In this document: one piece after another, positions 24,001-33,500 of the stretch
Layout: each line of letters starts with the position of its first letter
How positions within the stretch are numbered: the first letter of the stretch is position 1
Assembly: GCF_945859705.1 (NCBI RefSeq)
Contig: NC_079134.1
Coordinates: 160,615,718-160,679,717, forward strand
Length of the DNA: 64,000 nucleotides
Direction of reading: 5' to 3'
Source of the DNA: Episyrphus balteatus
Taxonomy: Eukaryota > Arthropoda > Insecta > Diptera > Syrphidae
Notes under the pieces: model-generated
The model's input: only the letters and a program-made list of their open reading frames with translations
What the model was told of the DNA's origin: nothing
Database searches by the model: none
Position numbers and translations under genes: made by a program

Positions 24001-25385
24001 TATTTTCTAAATTGTAAATCGTAGATTTGATTATTTTTAATCGATTAACAAATTTAATACAAGAATGGAATATGTTCAAGTACATAGTGAAAAAAACAAG
24101 TTAGAAAAGATAAGTACAGGTTTGTGTGCTCCATGAAGGAAAACCTTCCCCTAAACTGTTCTACAAATTGTCATTTTGTGTTCCATGAAGTTTTCCAGCT
24201 TTTCTGCTCAGAGCAAATAAGTGAAAAGTGTCAAGCAAGAACTAATTTGTTTTTTTTTTTTTGTCAAAAATATGATAAAATTAATTACAAAAAATGGGAA
24301 TTTCTGTAGAATATTCCAAATATGAAGAAATATTCAAAATGTGAATTAATTTGCTAATTATTTATAATTGATTTTACGAAAAGTCATAACAATCAAACTA
24401 ATTTAAATTTTCAGTTTTAAAACTTAAAGGCAACAGTCAACTTTATAAAACATGGAGCTGTAATTTCCTGATCTTTTTTGTTCCGTTATTTTTCACGTAT
24501 TTGTGCTGTTCTGATCCAGATTTTACAAAAATTCGCATTCAGAATTTGGAGATATCGGAAAAATGGCATTTTTTCAAAATGTTAAGTTTATTTTTCAACT
24601 TCAATCGATTTGAGTGAGCCAAAGACGAAAGATAATATAATTTTTGTACATGTTCTTAAACCTCAGATCGTAAAAAAACTGTTGACCACTATTGCATTTG
24701 AAATTAGAGTACTTTTTTTCGGCCATACAAGAGTGACACACCATATTGCAAACCTCAGCAGACAAATAATTGTCTGCAAAGTTCAAGATCATGGTTTCTA
24801 AGAGGAAATTGTAATTGGAACTTACAACTTTTTGAAGAATCTGTTGATGCTGGTGTTGAAGTCTTTGTGGGAGGAATACTTGAGGTTGGGGCACATTTTG
24901 GGCTTGCATTGCTTGCATAGCAAACAGTTCACTATCAAGAAGAAGATTCTCATCAATCAGAAAGGACACTATAAATTAAAACAATCAACTTTTTTACTTA
25001 CCTATCTTTTTGTTGTTGTTGTTTTTTGCGATTCTCATCTTCGTTGAGAACTTTTTTCAATTGCAAAAACAATTGCTGCTTTTGATTTCTTAATTCAGTC
25101 AATTTTTGATCCAATTTTGTGATTTGTTCTCGTGTTTCACCCAAAGTCATCACATCTTGACGTTCTCGTGCTTCGCGCTCTTTTCGAAGGCGTTCTTCTT
25201 CAACTTCAGCTTCATATTCTACAGGGAGGGAGGATTATATTAAGAATTTGACTTTATATTTTCATAAGATAGAGACCTTCTTTTTTTCGTTGGCGTTCTT
25301 TGAGTATAAATGATTTGAGGGCTTCTCGTAAACGTTCGTCACGTTCAGCCTTGCCAGCCTGGGTAACTGCCGAAGCTGGTGGCAT
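21023..25385 (-). CDS. Gps2: G protein pathway suppressor 2 homologue (corepressor subunit)
   Basis: Minus-strand exons 25385-25277, 25218-25002, 24931-24826, 21987-21777, 21712-21225 and 21169-21023 join in one frame to 425 residues. The N-terminal 110 residues are a charged coiled coil, including LREALKSFILKERQRKKEE, TREQITKLDQKLTELRNQ and KQQLFLQLKKVLNEDENRKK. This aligns with the SMRT/NCoR- and TBL1-binding region of GPS2 (KHQLFLQLKKVLHEEEKRR in human). The remainder is Gln/Pro/Ser rich, as in the family, and ends in a Q tract. GPS2 is a nuclear subunit of the NCoR/SMRT-HDAC3 corepressor. Exon 3 begins at 24931 because only that acceptor keeps frame; a nearer AG (24972-24971) would cause an early stop. 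The 2.8-kb intron 3 is flanked by inverted repeats. Confidence 0.9.
22005..22300 (+). repeat. Arm 1 of a long inverted repeat in GPS2 intron 3
   Basis: Plus-strand words gaattttgcagacaattggc, ttcaaatgtaatag and ctttggctcgctcaaaatat recur in the same order on the minus strand of 24605-24815 (gaactttgcagacaattatt, ttcaaatgcaatag, ctttggctcactcaaatcga). About 280 bp, diverged. It lies within about 20 nt of the exon 4 acceptor. Confidence 0.65.
22502..22769. repeat. MITE-like element in GPS2 intron 3
   Basis: It starts aagcctagtatacagttctt and ends with agaactgtatacttagcttt, inverted ends of about 30 bp. The body is A-rich. No ORF. Confidence 0.7.
22853..23079. repeat. Second MITE-like element in GPS2 intron 3
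   Basis: gcggaattcagattcgtcac ... aagtaaaa faces ttttacttcagtgacgactc, then tgaatttcgcc. Inverted ends of about 35 bp around a 150-bp core. Confidence 0.7.
23080..24600. other. Interior of GPS2 intron 3
   Basis: Very AT-rich, with poly-A and poly-T tracts and no supported exon or ORF. Confidence 0.45.
24605..24818 (-). repeat. Arm 2 of the long inverted repeat in GPS2 intron 3
   Basis: Inverted counterpart of 22005-22300, starting less than 25 nt inside the exon 3 donor (24825-24824). With arm 1 it brackets almost the whole intron. Confidence 0.65.
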
Positions 25386-25882
25386 TTTGGATGAATTTTT
25401 GTCCGAAATTTTGGCAATTTTTTCAAAGATTAAATTACTTTCGAAGGAAAATAAGATATTTGAAGAATTTTAATAAGAAATTGGATGAAAATTTATAAAA
25501 TAAAATAAATTAAAATCAAGATTTTAGTTTTTGTAGCAGCAGCAAAGTTGTAGCTTTCAGTTTTTTGATAGCTGATGACAGTTGAAAATTGACCGTTGGT
25601 AAAATGTCATTTTGTTTTCTCCTTTGGTTTTAATGGAAGCATTCAGTGGTAGTTTGTTTTTCTGAATTTGTTTTTTAAGTGGAGAGCACATTTTGTAGGA
25701 AAATAAAATGCTATGATACGTCCGTTTGGCACGAACCAAAACATACAAATAATGTTCAAATTTTAAACCCAAATTAAGTCAAAAAACCTCTCATGAGAAA
25801 AATTTTATTTTCTCCTAAATAATTAAAAGTCGGTGTGTTTTTTCCGGGTTATAAGTGAATAATTTAAGTTCTGACCACACTG

Positions 25883-26046
25883 AAGGCTTGGCCACACCGG
25901 AGGGTATGCGGTATAGCGGTAACGATATTTGTACTAAAAAAATTCCACACCTGAACGTTGATGTGTCAGTTTGGAATTTTTTTCATACAAGTACCCTCAC
26001 CGCTACCCGTACCGCTACCGCATACCCTCCAGTGTGGCCAAGCCTT
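25883..26046. repeat. GGCTTGGCCACAC palindromic element A
   Basis: The 164-bp unit runs from aaggcttggccacaccggag to its complement ctccagtgtggccaagcctt. Further pairing includes gggtatgcggta/taccgcataccc. The centre has attccacacctgaacgttga. Confidence 0.8.
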
Positions 26047-26258
26047 GAAGGGTATATTTGGTAACGGTACAGGTAATTGTATGAATGATATTCCACACCT
26101 AAACGTTGTTGTTCCAGTTTGGAATAATTTTTTTTTCAAGGCTTGGCCACACTGGAGGGTATGCGACACCGTTTTGTATGAAATAACTTTGACACGTGAA
26201 GGTGAATGATCCGGTGTAAAAAAAAAACACACCATCAACGTCCCGGTGTGGAATATTT
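26047..26258. repeat. Partial GGCTTGGCCACAC element copies
   Basis: Half-units lie between elements A and D: a ttggtaacggtacaggtaat segment with attccacacctaaacgttgt, and another aaggcttggccacactggag end at 26138. They look like broken or nested copies of the same family. Confidence 0.65.
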
Positions 26259-26432
26259 AAGGCTTGGCCACACCGGAGGGTACGCGGTAGAGGTACAGGT
26301 AACGGTACGGGTATTTGTATGGAAAAAATTCCAAGCTGACACATCAACGTTCGGGTGTGGAATTTTTTTAATACAAATATCGTTGCCGCTACCCGTACTG
26401 CTACCGCGTACCCTCCGGTGTGGCCAAGCCTT
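26259..26432. repeat. GGCTTGGCCACAC palindromic element D
   Basis: The 174-bp unit starts aaggcttggccacaccggag and ends ctccggtgtggccaagcctt, a perfect 20-nt terminal inverted repeat. It has the same ttccaagctgacacatcaac-type centre as element A, in reverse orientation. Confidence 0.8.
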
Positions 26433-26642
26433 TATGGACGAAGCTTGAAGGCTATCCAACACTAACGCTCTGACAGACGACAAAACGACAGCATTTTCGT
26501 AAACAAAAAATATTCACCTGAACGTGAACATTTCAGTGTTAAATGTTTTTTGAAAGGTCGGAAAAACATTTTACTTTTACACTGACGACTGCAAATTTAT
26601 CACTAGCATTTTCGTGAAAATATTTGAGAGTTTTCCATAGTA

Positions 26643-26833
26643 AACCCTGTTCCTTTGGGAGGTGGCAAAGTACTACTAGTAGTTTACTAGAGATTTTCAA
26701 TGGAACGCACTTTCAACGAATTCAATACAAATCTTATATCGACTCGGGAAGAAGAGCATGAGTAGATAATAGTACTCGATTAACCAAAACATCTACTATT
26801 AGTAGACTACCACCTCCAATGGAACAGGGCTGT
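26643..26833. repeat. MITE-like element (TTCCTTTGGGAGGTGG ends)
   Basis: ccctgttcctttgggaggtg, then tactactagtagtttac, faces gtagactaccacctccaatg, then gaacaggg. Inverted ends of about 45 bp. A degraded relative lies at 11118-11240. Confidence 0.75.
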
Positions 26834-27548
26834 AGTTACATTTTTACCGCTGAAAGATTTTTGCCGAAGATAGAATTTGGTTCATGTGAAACTTTACACT
26901 ACCCAAATTTTTGACACATGCAACTGCTGATTCAAAAAAAAAACGCAACTCCATCTACATTTCAAATATAACAACATCTCTACCCAATTTACCATCCACA
27001 ATCCACACAAATCCAATTTCACCATTCCTTCATTCTCATCAAATTCGTTCCAGAAATCCTCCTGTGTACTCGCTCTTTATTTTGTTGTTTGACTTTTCTG
27101 CATCATATTCGCCGCGGTCGCCGACGAGACGAGTTATGTTTTAAAATAAAAATATATATTTTTCCCAGTCTCATCTCAGAAAAAAATCAAAAGCAATAAA
27201 AATTTTCTTCTTCAAACTCAAATGTAGCATTCAAAAAAACTACTTTGTTCAAAACTTCTTGTTAAAAGTCTCTCGATAATTTAATATAAATTTCAATTGA
27301 ATAAAATATATATATTTTTTGTGTTTTCTTGGTGTCGTGTTTTTTTATTTTTCCTTAATTTATATCAGGTCGTGTGTCTCAAGTGTGTTCCACCGACAAC
27401 GACGAAGAACATTCATTTTTCACCCTGCTCAAGAGAGAAAATTCAATAAAAAAAAGAAGATACTTTTTTTTCTCTCCAAAGTGCCCCTTCAGTCCTCTTT
27501 CATTACGAAATAATAAACAAAAAAAAAGTTTAAAATAAACATCAAATC
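26834..27548 (+). promoter_or_regulatory. Probable promoter and 5' UTR of vimar
   Basis: No coding sequence is supported. The 150-200 nt before 27549 are rich in A and C, with no long ORF, ending aaataaacatcaaatc before ATG. This fits a fly 5' UTR. The region is shared with the divergent GPS2 gene (start at 25385). No specific motif is assigned. Confidence 0.4.
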
Positions 27549-30500
27549 ATGGCGAGTAAGTAAAAAAAACATAATTAAGTTTCTTGTCTCTTGTAAATTA
27601 AAACCTAAAAAAAGAAACAAATAAAAAACTCCAATTTAACCAAACAAAAAAAAAAGGAAAAAAAATGGGGGACAACGAAGTCATCCGTGAAATTCCAATG
27701 ATCATTCATCATAAGGATTTTTTTTTTTTGTTTTTCACAAATTTATAGTTGGGATGTTTGTTAGTTTAGAGAAATGATCAATGGGAAGCGATTGTTGTTC
27801 ATTCATCTCTTATCAAAAACCAATTGGTATGGAAAATTGTGAGGAAAATCCAACAGAAAATAGAATTTGTTTGAAAAATCAATATTAACGACCTTTGTTG
27901 GGGCCCATAAAAAATAACATTGTACCCTAACCTCACTTTGAAGAGGACAGAAATCGGCAGCAGCATGGACAGTGTTCGCAGGCCGTGGGGATTTTTATTT
28001 ATTTTTTTAAGGGACTTTTTTTTACTTCAAAACAACTGAATGTATTAAATACAGTGTTATTTTTAAAGTGAGGAAGTACTATTTGTTATTTATTGGTAAT
28101 AAATTAATTAATTATTGAATATTTTTGAACGGTTTTGAGAAAAAAAAAACAGTTTTAATTTTGACATTTCTCTTGGTATAAGTGATGCCAAATGAATTTT
28201 TGGACATGTCGTTTTCTATTTGCGAGATTTAGTCAGATTTGTGAATCTGACAGCTAAAGAATTGAGTTAAGAGAGGAAAAATCTAAGATTTCATGATCTA
28301 TTTCCGACTTGAGATTCAAAAAAATGTATTCGAGATTTTTTAATCTGAATCTCGATTTTTATCAAGATTCAAACGAAGCCTCAAGAGGCGCGACTTTGTT
28401 CAAAACTAATGAGTGCAAAAGAGAAAGAAGATAAAACAAAAAGTTATCCGACCGGAGAGTCGTGGGTCGAAATTCTGATACTCTTTTTTGACGTTTCTTT
28501 TTTCAACATTCCCTTCCATTTCATTTTGCTTCTTCGTGCAATACAATAACAAAAAATTTTAAATCAAAAGAGAAATGTCAAATTTGAGTCTTTGACTCAA
28601 GAGGCATCGTGTAATAGTATGAGCCTCACAGAATGATTGTCAAAAGAAAATTCGGAAAAAGAGTCAAGCCTCTTGAGGCTTCATGTAATAGCTGACATAC
28701 ACTCTGTTTGACGTTTGTTGTTGTTTTATTTTAAAAAAGTTTTTTTATGTGAACAGATTTCGTACACAATTACAAAACTAGACTTCATCTTCTATTTGCA
28801 GGAAAAAAAACTGAGATTTTTACACAAAAATCTCAAAAGCAAATAGAAAATGGCTAAATTAACCACTTTTTGTTTTGACATTTCGTCCCGTACATTTTTT
28901 TTTTAAGATTTAATTTTCTGTTAAACATTGCTCTAAAACTTACAGAAAGAATAGATACAAAGGTTTAAGTGTAGAAACAACTTAATCAATACGTCATAAA
29001 CATAACTTGATTTCCCTTTGTTTAATTCATATTTTTAACTTTGAGAAAAATGTATATTTATTTTAAGAACTGAACAAAATTTACTATGTAGATACGTGGT
29101 TCAGGCAGAAACGGGACGATTTGTCTTGGTTCAAGTGATGCCAAAGTGAATTGTTTTAAGACTTAGGTCTGTTCCATACTTTTTGTGCATTTACGAAGTC
29201 TGTCAACTTTCTGAGAGTTGCGATAACAATCTGGAACAAGTTGAGCACCATTTAAAATCAAAATTTCAGATTTTTACATTTTTATTGTTAAATAAAAAAA
29301 CACTTTTGTAATGCAAAACTTGATTCTGATTTTAATGCTGGCATTATTATTGCGAACATTTAATGGTCAGAACAGAAATTTCTTATTTACATGACTACCA
29401 TAAACGAACCATGTTGACGGGATTTTTTGAATTGGGCGGAGTTGTTATTAGGAGCGGCCTTGGTTCAGGAAGAAGGAAAGTGGGCGCCAGCTAGGTGATG
29501 CCAACCAAGAACCCATTGTGTTCGACCACTTTTTTTTCGGATTTATGGTTTTGATCCGATGACTTTTACTCTTGGGATTCTTGCATGCTTCCTAAAAATA
29601 TGTACTTACAATATACGATACTTAACTTAAATTTGACGTTTTAAGAAATGGCCAAACATTATGAGCAAGTTCATTTTTTTCCTAGAATGACACCCGAAGC
29701 GTAAAGGTGTGGATAAAAGATTACCATTTTTCGATTTTTTCCATACAAATTTTGATAGCTCATTTACCAAATTCTCCATTTTACCTTGTTTACCGCATTT
29801 ACGTGGTTTAATCCCCCAAGAACGCAAATTTCGTATTTTTGTTTTCAATAAAAATTTAATCAGAGGACATAACTTTTAAGTAGAACTGACTTTGGAGAAA
29901 AATCCAATCAGAAAATAATTTTTGTTGGTAATTTCCTGGATACGAATTTTGCATAAAAATCTCAAAACAAATGAAAATCGACATAAAACTTTGTGTTCCA
30001 AATACAATCGTGAAACCCAATTCGTAATAGAATCTTATCAAAAGAACTCTTTTTATTCACGTAAAATTGAGTTCAATTTTGAAAAGTTTATTATTTTTTT
30101 TTAAAAGTGCAATTTTTTTAAAATAATAAACCAAATTTTTTCAAGGTGCTGTTCTAAAAGAAAAGTTGGATGATGTTTTTTTTTTAACTTCGAACTGTTA
30201 ATTAATTTGTAGCAAAATGGCGTACTAAATACAATTTTTTCTTAAGTTGGTCTTTCAGCTTATTTCATTTCGACAATTTCTTTTGGGACACCCTGTATGT
30301 ATAACCTTAAAGTTTCATTCATTGTACATACATATAAAAGAGGTTCATACAAAATAGAAAATTATTTTCGAATTTATGAGTGTTTTTCGAATAATATGTT
30401 TTTTTGCGGATGAAACGAAAGTAAACAGAATTTAATTTTTTAAATACATTAGGTATTTTCGTGGTCCAAGATCACAGGAATTCAATCCAAGTTACACTCG

Positions 30501-33500
30501 TCCTTCGCGGGTTGGTCCAATTAAAAAAATTGATGGTCAGACGGAAAAATTTCAAAATATAGCATTTGAACTGATATGTCAATTAAAGTCAATTTGCCTT
30601 GATATGACACAAACACGCTTGTCATTCATATCTATTAACAAACATGATATAAAATGAGAAAATGACACATAAAACAATGCACGAAATTTTCGTAAGTTGG
30701 TAGGGATGATCTATGCCCCGCATTATATTTAACCGTTCCTGGGCCCTCTATATAAATTTGATGGTAATTGAAAATGATTTACAAAGAATGTTCTTAGTTT
30801 AAATATGAACAAAAAATTCCTTGATTTTGTAGTATTATTATTTGCTGTTGCTGTATGTAAATTTGAAAAGGGTTTGTGTGGGTGTTTGATCTTTTGAATG
30901 GAACATGAATTTTTAAATGATATCTCGGTTTTCCTATGAACTATTCACTGTTATTTAATTTGCATATTTATTTAAGTTAAGTGCGTAAACCAGGAAGAAT
31001 TTGAATTTTTGGTAAATTAATTAAGTTCGTAAAAGAGTTTTTAAAAAAATGCTGACATTTATAAAACTTTATAGGAAGTTAATTGTGGCAAATTGGCTTG
31101 GTAAACGTAAAATGGCCTTCAGTATTAATATTGGTTCAAAGAATTGCTATAAAAACTTTAAATTTGATCACATTCTGTAGACTTTTTCAATTCCTCGCAA
31201 GAGGTTGAGGCTGGGATACGAACCCAGACGTTATAGTCCATTGCACTAACCATTGCGCACACATACGCAAACCAAAGATTTTGACCTATTAGAAATTCTT
31301 TTATAAAATGAATCACTAAGTTATTTGATTGCTTTCTTAATATTTTAATACCTACTTAAAAAAATTAAATAAATTGACTGACAAAAAGTTGTTCGTAATT
31401 TTAATTCGTATATAACGCGTAACAGAGAGTACACGTTCGAAAGTAAGACTCTAGCTTATCCATGTTTTGCCACAGAAAATCTTTTTACTCATCACAAAAA
31501 AAAAAGACACATTTCCCATAGAGAGAATGGTAATTTTTTTTTTTAGAGTAAAAATTGCAAGCAATGTGGGATTTTTTATAACAAACTAAGGGGTGTTTTC
31601 TTTTGAACATTCTCATTACACTGTTTTATTTTTTCTTTTATCAGTAGAGCACCACCAGCTACCAGAGAACTAGCGCAATTGCTGATGGCTGAGGGAATTG
31701 CTGATGCTTCTCCGTTCGTTTGTTGGTTGGTTGGTTGGCTTGTTCGTCATGGTGCGGGCGGAGGATAGATTGTGTGCTGTATATTATTTGCTTCTTTTCT
31801 TCGGGTCGAGTTTTAACTTGGAGTTTAGTTTGATGATGATGATGATTGCTGTTTCTGTTTCTAATGCCTCTGTTCTTGCTGCTAGTCTGGGATGAATGAT
31901 GCACCCGTGAATCAGGGGGAAGAAAGTGCTTTTGCTTTTTTTGTTTTGGTTGATATATGTTTTCGTTTTTGTGGTAAAGAAATATATATGTTCAAAAGTT
32001 GAGAGAGGAGTACAGAGAACCGGAGCAGAAGAAAACGAAGCAGAAAAATAATTCAGAGTGGCATTCACCTGTGCAGATGTTTTTTGTTTGCCCTTTTTTT
32101 TTTTGTTGTTGTTACTATTCTATTGGGTTGTTTGGAAGAGAAGTTGATTTGATTTGTTAATTTAATTAAATATACAGTTGCAACTAAATAGATTAAATAA
32201 AAAATATAATAAAAGACATGTGAAAAGGGTGGTTTAACATTTCAATAACTTGTTTTTTATTTTATTTTTGAAAATCTATGTGTGCAAGTTGTTGGAGGGT
32301 TGTTTTGTGGTTGATATGTAGGTAGACACTTACTTAAGCAATGTGTATCCACAACAGACAGAAATGTATGATACGGATGATAGAAAGCATAGTTTTTTTT
32401 TTCAAAACTATGTATATTACGCAATCATAACATAGAGAATGAGTGTATTCTTTGTTTCAAAGAAAATGAAATGACACCATAATATCACATAACGTATAAT
32501 GAAGTGTTTTTTTTTTTTCTTACGAAGTTTCTAATTACTTCCGTCCTATGTTAAGTTAACTTTTTAATGAAAAATTTTCCATGCTTAGAATGTAAAATGT
32601 TTTATTTTTCAAAACGAATGATTAGAAAAGAATAAAAAGTGAAAGTAAACTCACCGAGGGATTAATATAGATCAAAATTAAGCATGATTGAAGTATCACG
32701 GATAGTGTGTTCAATATCCTCTCCAGTATTTACGTGAAATTACATGAATTGTTTTAACTGGTTTGGAATCGGTAAAAGTGATAGTTGGTTGTTAAAATTC
32801 AAAATTTATGCTTTTCGTTTCATGTAAGATGATTATCAAATTAACAATCGCTTGTTACTTATTTCATGTGTTTTATAAATATTTCGTGTCGTGTTCATGA
32901 GGGATGAGGGATTATGTTAAGTTCATCAATTTACACATAACAAGTAATAGTTAAAATCAAAAAACGAAAATCGGTACAGTTTTAACTCCTTCTAAATCGA
33001 ATATCTCTCTGACTTGGATTTATTTAATTCTTAATTTTTTTTTTTTTAATCTTCTTTAATTAGGTATTCATTTTACAATTTTGTATTAACGAAGATAAAA
33101 TCTGAAAAACTTAACTAATACAACAGGGAAGTCCGAGAAATATGTGTTTTTCTCGTCAAAAAAGTCTTGAAGTTTCAAAATCCTAAGTGGGCCATTACTA
33201 AAGTTTAAGTGTGAAAATTTTTTTTACATTTAAACATTAGTTCTGAAGAAGCCTGTAACAGCCGAAACGTCGAAGGAAACTTAAGAAAACAAAACTGACC
33301 TCAAGCCTACTTAGGAGTTAATTTTTTATAACAAAAAAGGTCACAAAGATAGAAATCGTCATTAAGTTTCTTTTTATTTTATAAAAACAGTAGATTTTGT
33401 TTGAGGGATGAGCTGTTTTTATTCCAATTGTGGTATTATCACAAACATAAAACCAAAGAACATTATGGAACTACAACCCTAAATGTTGCCCCAATTGAGA

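Noticed and set aside
24940..24969. Upstream extension of GPS2 exon 3 (frame beginning SFLIDENLLLDSELF)
   Set aside because: It is open, but its acceptor would put it out of frame with exon 2; only entry at 24931 keeps one frame through all six exons.
25883..26483. Several overlapping 70-90 codon ORFs on both strands
   Set aside because: They arise because the palindromic repeats are GC-richer and stop-poor. The frames are mirror images, with no protein signature.
31204..31262. A functional tRNA gene
   Set aside because: A- and B-box-like words are present, but acceptor and anticodon stems do not pair, and the sequence continues into a SINE-type body.
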